From assembly GCA_002438805.1 (NCBI GenBank), contig DJQV01000004.1:1-64000 (forward strand): a DNA stretch of 64,000 bases, written 5' to 3'. The notes beneath the pieces are model-generated. The model made no database searches. It saw only the letters and a list, made by a program, of their open reading frames with translations, and was not told the origin of the DNA. This document shows, piece after piece, positions 1 to 8,431 of this stretch. A program made the translations under genes and the position numbers. Every line of letters begins with the position of its first letter. Position 1 is the first letter of the stretch. This DNA is from Bacteroidales bacterium UBA6377 (GTDB lineage Bacteria; Bacteroidota; Bacteroidia; Bacteroidales; UBA932).

Positions 1-917
<917 letters not shown>

Positions 918-1065
918 ATATTCATACTTCTAAGCTCTCACCCCGGCTTCCTCGATTCCTCCAAAGAAATCAACGCTCTCGATTCTATTGTTTTCTCGGT
1001 ACTTGCTTGTACTTGTCTTTCAGTATTATCAATGAACTTGTCCCGTTCCTCTCGGAAAGGGATTG
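918..1065 (-). other. rRNA operon leader
   Basis: This stretch lies between the putative rRNA promoter (1066-1096) and the mature 16S 5' end. It should be the transcribed, processed leader with the upstream half of the 16S processing stem and anti-termination signals. I did not recognise specific boxA elements with confidence. No protein gene is credible here. Confidence 0.6.
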
Positions 1066-1096
1066 CAAAGGTAATCCGTTTTTTTATTTCCGCCAA
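1066..1096 (-). promoter_or_regulatory. Bacteroidota-type promoter for the 16S rRNA operon
   Basis: On the minus strand, TTG (complement of 1094-1096) is followed after exactly 20 bp by TACCTTTG (complement of 1066-1073). This fits the TTG-N19-21-TAnnTTTG pattern of the Bacteroidota primary sigma factor. The flank is very AT-rich, as usual for rRNA promoters. Predicted start of transcription is about 1062, roughly 145 bases before mature 16S. Confidence 0.8.
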
Positions 1097-1129
1097 ATAT
1101 TTTCGATAATTTTTCAATATTATTTTCCC

Positions 1130-1137
1130 TATATTTG
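1130..1137 (+). promoter_or_regulatory. -7 box for the aldo/keto reductase gene
   Basis: TATATTTG fits TAnnTTTG and ends 24 bases before the ATG at 1162. No TTG is found at the right distance upstream, so only the -7 element is supported. It lies back to back with the rRNA promoter. Confidence 0.5.
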
Positions 1138-1161
1138 TTCTTGACAAAACCACATAGAGCA

Positions 1162-2100
1162 ATGGATAATTACAAACTGACACTACCTCGTTATGAATCA
1201 ATGAAATATCGCCGATGTGGACATAGCGGTCTGCTGCTTCCGGAGATATCACTCGGCTTCTGGCACAACTTCGGTGCTGACGCGTCCCGTGACAAATGCC
1301 GGGAGATTGTGGAATGTGCGTTTGACAACGGCATCACTTATTTTGACCTTGCCAACAATTATGGCCCTCCTTACGGGGCTGCCGAAAGTCTGTTCGGCGA
1401 GATTTTCGAGACCTCGCTGGCGTCGCACCGGGATGAAGTCATTATTGCCACCAAGGCCGGCCATGACATGTGGCCAGGTCCGTATGGTGAATGGGGCTCA
1501 CGCAAGAACCTGCTTGCCTCGCTTGACCAGAGTCTGCGCAGGATGCGGCTTGATTATGTGGACATATTTTATTCGCACCGCCCGGATCCGCTGACCCCGG
1601 TGGAAGAGACCATGCAGGCCCTTGTCGATGCTGTCCGTCAGGGCAAGGCCCTATATGTTGGAATATCGAAATATCCTCCTGAGATGGCGGCCAGGGCTTA
1701 TGCCTATCTCAGAGAGCAGCACGTCCCATGCCTTGTATACCAAGGACGCTACAATATGATAGACAGGGGAGTCGAGACCTCCATCCTGCCTCAGACCGAA
1801 GCGTCCGGAGCCGGTTTTGTGGCCTTTTCACCTCTAGCGCAGGGGCTTCTCACGGGCAAGTACCTTCACGGCATACCGGAAGGCTCCAGGATGACCCGTA
1901 GCGGATTCCTGAAGCCTGAGGTGCTGACTCCCGAACTCCTGTCCAGCATCGGAGAGTGGAACAGGGAGGCGGAATCCGAGGGGCTCACTCTTGCCCAGTA
2001 TGCGCTGCGCTGGATTCTGCGTCGCCCGGAGGTCACGTCGGTCATCATCGGGGCGAGTTCCGTTGAGCAGCTGAAGTCAAACCTTGCTGCGGTCAAGTAG
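1162..2100 (+). CDS. Aldo/keto reductase, YghZ/Gpr-like, shortened C terminus
   Basis: A 312-residue NADPH-dependent aldo/keto reductase of the YghZ (L-glyceraldehyde-3-phosphate reductase) type, expected to act in the cytoplasm on small aldehydes. The family tetrad is visible: Asp62 and Tyr67 in FDLANNYGPP, Lys98 in ATKAG and His139 in YSHRPDP. The cofactor-binding end IIGASSVEQL is near residue 300. ATG 1162 is preferred over the upstream TTG because a -7 box at 1130-1137 would put the transcription start at about 1141. The protein stops soon after the IIGAS motif, where relatives usually continue for another 20-30 residues. Its last 24 bases overlap the end of the convergent comM gene. Substrate is not determined by sequence. 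Confidence 0.85.
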   Translation: MDNYKLTLPRYESMKYRRCGHSGLLLPEISLGFWHNFGADASRDKCREIVECAFDNGITYFDLANNYGPPYGAAESLFGEIFETSLASHRDEVIIATKAGHDMWPGPYGEWGSRKNLLASLDQSLRRMRLDYVDIFYSHRPDPLTPVEETMQALVDAVRQGKALYVGISKYPPEMAARAYAYLREQHVPCLVYQGRYNMIDRGVETSILPQTEASGAGFVAFSPLAQGLLTGKYLHGIPEGSRMTRSGFLKPEVLTPELLSSIGEWNREAESEGLTLAQYALRWILRRPEVTSVIIGASSVEQLKSNLAAVK

Positions 2101-3621
2101 GCGGTATCCGGCGGCTTCCATTATATGGCCCGGCCTTATCCTCTCCTCCCCTTCGAGGTCTGCGATGGTCCGGGCTACTTTTATTATCCTGAACCAGGCT
2201 CTGAGGGACATGCCTGTGTTTTCCATGATCTTCTCCATGGCCCGCCGGCATTCCTCGTCCAGTGGACAGTGCCGTTCGGTCTGGCGGTTTGACATCTCGG
2301 CATTTGTGCTGATGTCTTCCGCGACGAATCTCTCCGCCTGCCTGCGCCTTGCGGCGCAGACACGATTCGCGACCAGCAGGCTGCTCTCGGCTTTTCCTCT
2401 TCGGATGACAGCCTCTGTAGGGACGGGATGCATCCAGACCTGGAGGTCGATCCGGTCCATTATGGGACCTGAAAGTCTGGCAAGGTAGGCTGTCCGCTGG
2501 GAGGGTGTGCATCTGCAGCGGTCTCCCTCTCCGTAGTATCCGCATGGGCAGGGATTTGCCGCTGCCACCAGAGTGAACGATGACGGGAACTCAACTTTGT
2601 TCTTGAGCCGCGATATGGTCACCTTCCTGTCTTCTATGGGGCCTCGCAGCGACTCCAGCACGCTTTTGGGCATCTGCGGCATCTCGTCGAGAAACAGAAC
2701 CCCGTTGTCGGCCAGGGTGACTTCTCCGGGGACTATGTTGTCTCCTGCTCCTCCTCCGATGATGGCGGCCATGGATGCGGAATAATGTGGAGAGCGGAAA
2801 GGGCGCTGGCGTACCAGTCCGCTGCAGCCCCTGCGCAGTCCGGCCACTGAGTAGATGCGGCTTGTCTCAAGCGACTCTTCGCGGCTCATAGGCGGGAGTA
2901 TCCCGGCCATTGCCTTGGCAAGGGAGCTTTTGCCGGAGCCTGGCGCTCCTATCATCATTATGTTGTGCCCGCCTGCGGCTGCGATCTCCACGGCTCTTTT
3001 TGCGGCTTCCTGACCGATTATGTCAGAGAAATCCACAGCGTTGTCCAAGGAATCGGGCCTGTTTGACGGGCAGAGCCTCTCCACGAGGGAACTTGCAAGA
3101 AGTTCTCCGCAGGCCTCTCCCTGCAAGATGCTGAGCGCATCCTTGAGGCGGCGTATGCCGTAGACGGGGATTTCTGTTATCTCGGCCGCTTCAAGTGCCG
3201 ATTCGGCGGGAAGAATGACGCCTTTCATCCCTGAGTTTGCCGCCAGTTCCACATAAGGCAGGGCACCCTCTATTGGTCTCACGCTGCCGTCCAGCCCGAG
3301 TTCTCCCATCATAAGGTAGTCCTCGGCGTGATCGAAGCTGTATTTGCCGGATGATGCCATTATCCCTATCGCGATAGGAAGGTCGTATCCGCTCCCGTTT
3401 TTGCGCAGGTCTGCGGGGGCCAGGTTAATGACTATCTTCTTGCCCGGAACTCTGAATCCGAGGGTCTCCATGGCGGTGATTGTCCTCAGGAGACTTTCTT
3501 TCACGGCGGCGTCGGCAAGACCGACGAGGTGGATCCCTATCCCATGGTCTATGTCGGTCTCCACTGTGACCAGCACGGCCTGCGTGCCGATACATTTGGC
3601 TGCTTTTATCTGTGTCAGCAT
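2077..3621 (-). CDS. comM: ComM/YifB-family Mg-chelatase-like AAA+ ATPase
   Basis: A 514-residue cytoplasmic AAA+ protein. ComM of naturally transformable bacteria is a hexameric helicase that promotes branch migration of incoming DNA, and YifB homologues are also widespread in non-competent species. The N-terminal ChlI/Lon-protease-like domain spans about 1-170. Walker A is GAPGSGKSS near 225-233, Walker B is VLFLDEMPQ near 308-316, and a Cys cluster (NPCPCGYYGEGDRCRC) follows. The C-terminal Mg_chelatase_C domain ends in EAAGYRLLDR. The start at 3621 (MLTQIKA) matches family N termini; an upstream in-frame extension does not. The gene diverges from tsaE with only 25 bp between the start codons and overlaps the aldo/keto reductase tail to tail. 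Confidence 0.93.
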   Translation of the reverse strand: MLTQIKAAKCIGTQAVLVTVETDIDHGIGIHLVGLADAAVKESLLRTITAMETLGFRVPGKKIVINLAPADLRKNGSGYDLPIAIGIMASSGKYSFDHAEDYLMMGELGLDGSVRPIEGALPYVELAANSGMKGVILPAESALEAAEITEIPVYGIRRLKDALSILQGEACGELLASSLVERLCPSNRPDSLDNAVDFSDIIGQEAAKRAVEIAAAGGHNIMMIGAPGSGKSSLAKAMAGILPPMSREESLETSRIYSVAGLRRGCSGLVRQRPFRSPHYSASMAAIIGGGAGDNIVPGEVTLADNGVLFLDEMPQMPKSVLESLRGPIEDRKVTISRLKNKVEFPSSFTLVAAANPCPCGYYGEGDRCRCTPSQRTAYLARLSGPIMDRIDLQVWMHPVPTEAVIRRGKAESSLLVANRVCAARRRQAERFVAEDISTNAEMSNRQTERHCPLDEECRRAMEKIMENTGMSLRAWFRIIKVARTIADLEGEERIRPGHIMEAAGYRLLDRSKV

Positions 3622-3630
3622 TGTTTTTCT

Positions 3631-3638
3631 TATATTTG
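3631..3638 (+). promoter_or_regulatory. -7 box immediately upstream of tsaE
   Basis: TATATTTG fits TAnnTTTG and ends only 8 bases before the tsaE ATG, which implies a very short or absent 5' leader. No matching TTG is seen 19-21 bp upstream, where the DNA is already comM coding sequence. Confidence 0.5.
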
Positions 3639-3646
3639 TCTTTGTT

Positions 3647-4072
3647 ATGCAGCATAAGATCTTGATAAGGTCTCTGTCGGACCTTGATTCGGCGGCAGAA
3701 GAATTTCTCCGCAAGACGGAAGGCCGCAACCTTGTGGCGTTCTACGCCCCGATGGGTGCGGGCAAAACCACGTTCATTACCGCAATCTGCCGTGCGCTCG
3801 GAGTGCGGGACGATGCGGTGGCCTCCCCTACGTTCGCCATAGTGAACGAGTATCAGGCGGCTTCTGGAGAGCCTGTCTATCACTTTGACTTCTATCGTAT
3901 CACCAAGGATGCCGAAGCTCTCGACATAGGGCTGTATGACTATCTGGACAGCGGGTGTCTATGCCTGATGGAATGGCCTGAGAATATAGAGAACCTGCTC
4001 CCGGAAGAGACTCTGAAAGTCGGCATCTCCGTGCTGGACAGCGGTGAGCGTGTCATTTCATGGGAGGACTGA
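3647..4072 (+). CDS. tsaE: tRNA threonylcarbamoyladenosine biosynthesis ATPase TsaE
   Basis: A 141-residue P-loop ATPase that works with TsaB and TsaD in forming t6A37 on ANN-decoding tRNAs. Walker A is MGAGKTTF near 36-43. The family segments SPTFAIVNEY, YHFDFYRI and the acidic LMEWPENI follow in order, and the length is normal for the family. ATG 3647 is chosen because the protein then starts just before the family's first helix and the -7 box at 3631-3638 makes longer forms unlikely. It is read divergently from comM and overlaps the 3' end of the following minus-strand lipoprotein gene by 20 bases. Confidence 0.93.
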   Translation: MQHKILIRSLSDLDSAAEEFLRKTEGRNLVAFYAPMGAGKTTFITAICRALGVRDDAVASPTFAIVNEYQAASGEPVYHFDFYRITKDAEALDIGLYDYLDSGCLCLMEWPENIENLLPEETLKVGISVLDSGERVISWED

Positions 4073-5258
4073 CCCCGGCATAGGCGCGGATTGCGCTGAA
4101 GTAGCCGTGCAGATCCACAGTCCGTCGCCTGCCTTTGCAGCAGATCGTATGGCTGTCCCCGGCATCTGGAGTCAGGACGGCATACAGGTCGCTCCCGCCC
4201 GTGATGTCCGCGCAGGATGCGGACATCAGGAGATGTCCGGGCAGCCTTTCATGAGGGGACAGGTCTCCATCGGAGCCCCAGATCTCCACCCCACCATCCG
4301 TGTCGAGGATAGCGTACCCCGTCTTGCTTCCATGCAGGATGAGGGCGTCTCCGCAGCAGATCTCCCTAAGTGTCTCCGGATCGTCCCCGGTGACAGTGCA
4401 CGAAGTGTTGTCAGCACCTCCGTAAGACATCCATCCCGAGAGCGTCACCTCACCTGCGTCGCCCCTCCATATCCGCCCTTCCTGGACTATGAACCACAGA
4501 CAGGAGGCTTCTGCGCTGACGGGATACCCTCCGATTACTTTCAGATCCTGTATGTCGTATCTCCATTCGCATCCGCTGTCTTCAGCCTTGCCGTCCCGGA
4601 CAAAGTAATATTTTTCGTCCTTGCCGCCACCGTCGCGGTAGCAGAAGCATACCTTTCCTTCGTCTTTATATAATGCTCCATAAGGTCTGTAGGAAGGATC
4701 CGCGAGATCTCCGAAGACGGAGCCGTGCTCTCTGCCGAACAGGACTTTCCCGTTGAGCCTCAGGGTGAAGCCGTCGCCGTCGCAATTTTCCGAAAGCGTG
4801 TATGTGTCGTCTCCGTCCGGAAGAATGCCCTTGAAAAACTCTTTGCCGTCGAACGTCATGAGCGGCTTGCCGTCACGGGAGAGCGTGGTCTTGCCACCGG
4901 AGATGTGTCCGGTGTACAGCCGGGCACCGATTATATGATGGGTGTCCGGGTCCGGACTCACCAGTCCGGAAGATGAGGGAATGCTCAGATATGGTTCGAA
5001 ATTCCTGTACAGCACCACTTCGAACTCTGCGAGCCCATAGCCGCTGTCCTGATGCCAATCATAACTGTCCGCGAATCTTACCCCTGACATGAATATCAAG
5101 GTGTCTTTCTCCGCAGGCTGGTCTATGGTGCCGTCGGAAGGATTACGGGAGTGGCAGTCACTCCTTGATCTGCCGGTGTTGAGCCATTGCTCGCCGGGGA
5201 TGCAGCCTGCGGCAGCCATTGCCGCCGTGGCAAGTAAAGAAAGATGAAGCGTCTTCAT
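4053..5258 (-). CDS. Predicted lipoprotein of unknown function
   Basis: I do not recognise a family. The 401-residue protein starts with a clear lipoprotein signal (MKTLHLSLLATAAMAAAGC, lipidated Cys at residue 19), so it should be anchored in the outer or inner membrane facing the periplasm or exterior. The body is acidic, Gly/Asp-rich and beta-strand-like. Short alternating segments of the type 'GKPLMTFDGKEFF ... GKVLFGREHG ... YGALYKDEGKVCF' read like a WD40/KWG-type beta-propeller that reports values, but no diagnostic motif is clear. It has several Cys pairs in its second half, including SYGGADNTSC and REICCGD. The start at 5258 is set by the signal peptide. A terminator separates it from the upstream anti-sigma gene, so it has its own promoter, which I could not place. 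Confidence 0.7.
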   Translation of the reverse strand: MKTLHLSLLATAAMAAAGCIPGEQWLNTGRSRSDCHSRNPSDGTIDQPAEKDTLIFMSGVRFADSYDWHQDSGYGLAEFEVVLYRNFEPYLSIPSSSGLVSPDPDTHHIIGARLYTGHISGGKTTLSRDGKPLMTFDGKEFFKGILPDGDDTYTLSENCDGDGFTLRLNGKVLFGREHGSVFGDLADPSYRPYGALYKDEGKVCFCYRDGGGKDEKYYFVRDGKAEDSGCEWRYDIQDLKVIGGYPVSAEASCLWFIVQEGRIWRGDAGEVTLSGWMSYGGADNTSCTVTGDDPETLREICCGDALILHGSKTGYAILDTDGGVEIWGSDGDLSPHERLPGHLLMSASCADITGGSDLYAVLTPDAGDSHTICCKGRRRTVDLHGYFSAIRAYAGVSPPMK

Positions 5259-5286
5259 AGCAGTATGGTTTGCTGCAAATGACGGA

Positions 5287-5323
5287 ATAAAAAATGACAT
5301 CCGGAACAAAAATGCTCCGGATG
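5287..5323 (-). terminator. Terminator of the sigma/anti-sigma operon
   Basis: An 8-bp inverted repeat, CATCCGGA (5298-5305) and TCCGGATG (5316-5323), with a 10-base loop is followed on the minus strand by TCATTTTTTATT, a U-rich run. It lies 43 bases past the stop of the anti-sigma gene and before the lipoprotein gene. Confidence 0.75.
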
Positions 5324-5365
5324 ACGCTACAAATTAAAGTTTCTTATGTCTTTTGAAGTTTTTTA

Positions 5366-6535
5366 TCAGAAATTGAACCGGAGTCCGGCATCGAAGTTGA
5401 CCATTATGGGCCTGTCTGTCCTGATGCTCTTTGGCTGATCGGAAGGGAAGTAGTACCTGATGCCAGGGTCGATGTAGAGTCCCATGGTCCTTGACAGACT
5501 GAATTCGATTCCGAGGCCGCCGCCTACGGAGTACTGGAGTTTCTCCACCTTTTCGTTGCGGATTATGTTCGGCGAAGAGAACAGCGTATACCTGCTCGCG
5601 ACGCAATACTCCGCCTCTCCGAGTCCGTAGACGTATACTTTCAGCCTCCCCATGTCCAGCAGGTCATAATACAATCCGAGCGGAATCCCGATATAGTGCA
5701 GGATGTGGGAGACGTTGCCGGCTTCCTTTATCTCTTCGCCGGTCGCGGAAGACACTCCGCTGTACTTACCGGTGAAGGTCCTGGTGAGAATGGAATAATC
5801 CAGCCCGCTTCCGAGCGAGAGCCTTGGGAGCAGGTAGTACCGGACACCCAGTCCCAATGTCAGGGGCACTCCGTAAGTGGATGTGCTGAGTTCTGTGATG
5901 CCGGATTCTTTCTCCCCGGGGGCCATCACAGAGTGAGTCCTCGCCAGACGGAAGTCGGAGTCGTTGCCTCCGATGGAACCTTTGGCGTAGACGGACAGCC
6001 TGCCGCTGCGGGATGTCCCGCCATTATCGGCCATCGCCATAAGGTCCGCCGGGTCTGCGGATGGCTCCATCTTCTTCCATCTTCCGCTTTTCTTGTACGG
6101 CTTCTCGGCTTGGGTTTCCGGGATTGTGCTTCCTGCCGTATCGTCTTCCTGATGTGTGATGCTGTCCGCTTTCTTGATGGCGGATGAGCCCGTGTCCGGA
6201 TGCTGTAAGCGTGCTGGAGAATCCTTGAGGGCGGCAGCAGCCGCAAAATCAGTGCGGATCTCCGTGACGTCTGCACTTGCAAGAGCTGGACTGTGTGACG
6301 GAGCCGGAACCGGAACCCCGTTGCCCATGGTGCCTTTGAAGAAAAGCCCGGCTCCAAGTGCCGCGGCAAAAGCGAGAGAGGCTCCTGCCCACCTTGCCCA
6401 GACCGCCTGACGTGTCTTGGAGATGCCGTCGAGCCGGGCGGATATGGCTTTCCAGATGCCGCGAGGCGGTCTCGCCCCGGCATCTTCCAGCATTGACCTC
6501 ACAAGGAGGTCGAAATCCTTATTCTCGTCTTGCAT
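5366..6535 (-). CDS. Anti-sigma-factor-like protein fused to an outer-membrane beta-barrel domain
   Basis: A 389-residue protein in three parts. Residues 1-45 are a short charged cytoplasmic segment (LVRSMLEDAGARPPRGIWKAI) of the type seen in Bacteroidota anti-sigma factors. Residues 48-66 form one hydrophobic segment (GASLAFAAALGAGLFF). A Ser/Pro/Lys-rich linker (about 70-180) leads to a C-terminal region (about 185-389) of alternating strands ending in FDAGLRFNF, typical of PorT-like eight-stranded outer-membrane barrels. The gene starts 5 bases after the stop of an ECF sigma factor gene and should be co-transcribed, so it is the likely regulator of that sigma factor. The known family pattern supports anti-sigma plus barrel; how one chain spans both membranes is not known. 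Confidence 0.75.
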   Translation of the reverse strand: MQDENKDFDLLVRSMLEDAGARPPRGIWKAISARLDGISKTRQAVWARWAGASLAFAAALGAGLFFKGTMGNGVPVPAPSHSPALASADVTEIRTDFAAAAALKDSPARLQHPDTGSSAIKKADSITHQEDDTAGSTIPETQAEKPYKKSGRWKKMEPSADPADLMAMADNGGTSRSGRLSVYAKGSIGGNDSDFRLARTHSVMAPGEKESGITELSTSTYGVPLTLGLGVRYYLLPRLSLGSGLDYSILTRTFTGKYSGVSSATGEEIKEAGNVSHILHYIGIPLGLYYDLLDMGRLKVYVYGLGEAEYCVASRYTLFSSPNIIRNEKVEKLQYSVGGGLGIEFSLSRTMGLYIDPGIRYYFPSDQPKSIRTDRPIMVNFDAGLRFNF

Positions 6536-6540
6536 CCTGA

Positions 6541-7101
6541 CTAATATCTTTCTTTGATCTTTGACTGCAGCAGCACCCTCGCTCTCTGCAACTGTGAGCG
6601 TGAGGTGGTCTCAGAGATTCCGAGGGCCTCAGCGATCTCCTTGTGGGAGTATCCTTCAATTACATACATGTTGAAGACCGTGCGGAATCCCGGTGGAAGC
6701 GCCGCCACCATCTTCAGAAGGTCATCGCTGCCGATTTTCTGTATCGGTGAGGGATCGCCGCTGGCCATGTTCCATGCGACATCCAGATCCTCCGTGTTCT
6801 TCAGGGCGTCTTTCTTCCTGAGACTCATCAGTGCAGTGTTGACAAAGATCCTTCTCGCCCAGCCTTCAAATGATCCCGCCCCCGTGTAGCTGTCCAGCTT
6901 GGAGAAGAGGGTCACGAATCCATCCTGGAGTATATCTTCGGCCGAGTCCTTGTCGCCCATGTACCGCAGGCAGACCGCGAACATCTTCCGTGACAGGAGG
7001 TCGAAGATGGCTTTTTGGGATCGGCGGTCTCCACGTCTCGCCCCTTCTATCATTTCCGCTTCCCGATTGTCAAGATGCTTCCCGTTTCCGAAAAGTTGCA
7101 T
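6541..7101 (-). CDS. ECF-type RNA polymerase sigma factor
   Basis: A 186-residue sigma-70 family ECF factor. Region 2 is visible as RRSQKAIFDLLSRKMFAVCLRYMGDK and DSAEDILQDGFVTLF, and region 4 as LPPGFRTVFNMYVIEGYSHKE with the helix-turn-helix AEALGISETTSRSQLQRAR. It should direct RNA polymerase to a small regulon, controlled by the anti-sigma-like protein encoded 5 bases downstream. ATG 7101 (MQLFGNGKHL) is preferred over an upstream alternative that would add a hydrophobic stretch and run into the divergent promoter; Met at residue 18 (MIEGARRGD) is another possible start. A near-match to the -7 box with one extra base (TATTATTTG) lies just upstream. Confidence 0.9.
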   Translation of the reverse strand: MQLFGNGKHLDNREAEMIEGARRGDRRSQKAIFDLLSRKMFAVCLRYMGDKDSAEDILQDGFVTLFSKLDSYTGAGSFEGWARRIFVNTALMSLRKKDALKNTEDLDVAWNMASGDPSPIQKIGSDDLLKMVAALPPGFRTVFNMYVIEGYSHKEIAEALGISETTSRSQLQRARVLLQSKIKERY

Positions 7102-7154
7102 CGTCAAATCAAATAATACCCACGAAAGTAGCCATTTTTTCCCATAAAATTGCA

Positions 7155-7162
7155 TACTTTTG
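7155..7162 (+). promoter_or_regulatory. -7 box that decides the start of the TPR gene
   Basis: TACTTTTG fits TAnnTTTG. Transcription would begin at about 7166, so the upstream TTG (7160) is not usable and the ATG at 7166 barely is. The ATG at 7181 then has a good purine-rich site (AAGGAAAG) in front of it. Confidence 0.5.
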
Positions 7163-7180
7163 CGTATGATAAGGAAAGAT

Positions 7181-8431
7181 ATGAGAAAGATCGTCACCAT
7201 TGCATATATAGCGGCGTTGCTGTCCTGCTTCAGCCTCGGTGCCCAGAAGGCGGCTGACAGCGGGCTTTTTCTTGATGCCGCCCGCGAGTACGCCGAGGGC
7301 AGGTACCTTCAGGCGCAGGAGAAGTTCCTCGTTCTGCTCGACTCAGCTCCGGATGACGATGCGGTCAACTATTATCTCGGCCTGTGCGAACTCGCTCTTG
7401 GAGAGAACGGCAGCGCGACGGAGCATCTTACCCGGGCCACTCAACTCGATTCGACCAATGCCTGGTATTTCAACGCGCTTGCCACCCTGTACAGCAATGA
7501 AGGTGACAGAGCTTCGCTGGCCGATGTCTGCGAAAAACTTGTCAAGATGAGTCCGGCTCTGTACAATACCCCCTACACCCTGACGCTGATCGCGGATACC
7601 CGTTTCCAGCAGAAGATGGATTCGGTCGCGCTGGCATATTACAATCAGGCCCTAGAACTCGACCCCGACTACGCCCCCGCGGAGCTCGGCAAGATAGAGC
7701 TTCTGCGCATGACGGGCAATTACCCCGAATTTTTCGTGACCATGTCCCGCTTTATCGACAACGAAGGTGTCCGCCCCGGCATCAAGAGCGACTATCTCTC
7801 AGTGATCGTGGACAATCTGGACTCCAAATTCTGGTGGGTCTGGGGAGAGCAGCTCAAGATTCTTGTGGACAAGTGCCTTAAGATGTACCCCGATGATCTT
7901 AAGACACAGGAGCTCAAGATAAAGCTCCTGTCCATAGAGAGCCGCTGGGATGAGGTGCTGGACGCCTGCGGTCGTCTTGCCGAGTCCGCCGCGGGACAGG
8001 GCGACAAGGAAATGCAGGTTTTCGCCTATTCATACGAGGGCGACGTGTCATATCAGAACGGGGATGAGAAGCGCGCGTTCAAGGCTTATGAGAAAGCGCT
8101 CAAACTCGACCCCGACTATGCACCGGTGCTCAACAATTACGCCTATTATCTCTCCCTGAAAAAGCGCTCCCTGCGCAAGGCCCTGAAGATGAGCCGTCGG
8201 GCTGTGGAACTGAATCCAGACAACGCCACATATCTCGACACCTGCGGATGGATTCTGTATCTGATGCGCAAACCGGAAGAGGCCAAGCCTCTTTTCAAGC
8301 ACGCAATGATATACGGCGGCAAAGAAAGTGCAGTGGTACTGGAGCATTATTCAAAAGTTCTCGAGGCTCTTAGAGAGACGGACCTCGCCTCCTACTACAA
8401 GACCCTCTCGGAGCAGAAGTCCTCAAAATGA
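7181..8431 (+). CDS. Secreted tetratricopeptide-repeat protein
   Basis: A 416-residue TPR protein with an N-terminal signal peptide (MRKIVTIAYIAALLSCFSLG, cleavage after about residue 22). TPR units are spread along the chain: YYLGLCELALGENGSATEHL, YYNQALELDPDYAPAELGK, AYEKALKLDPDYAPVLNNYA and RRAVELNPDNATYLDTCGW. It is probably a periplasmic scaffold. Its stop overlaps the start of the EnvC-like gene by 4 bases (ATGA), so the two are translationally coupled and probably act together at the cell wall. The start at 7181 is chosen from the signal peptide, the AAGGAAAG site and the -7 box. Confidence 0.85.
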   Translation: MRKIVTIAYIAALLSCFSLGAQKAADSGLFLDAAREYAEGRYLQAQEKFLVLLDSAPDDDAVNYYLGLCELALGENGSATEHLTRATQLDSTNAWYFNALATLYSNEGDRASLADVCEKLVKMSPALYNTPYTLTLIADTRFQQKMDSVALAYYNQALELDPDYAPAELGKIELLRMTGNYPEFFVTMSRFIDNEGVRPGIKSDYLSVIVDNLDSKFWWVWGEQLKILVDKCLKMYPDDLKTQELKIKLLSIESRWDEVLDACGRLAESAAGQGDKEMQVFAYSYEGDVSYQNGDEKRAFKAYEKALKLDPDYAPVLNNYAYYLSLKKRSLRKALKMSRRAVELNPDNATYLDTCGWILYLMRKPEEAKPLFKHAMIYGGKESAVVLEHYSKVLEALRETDLASYYKTLSEQKSSK

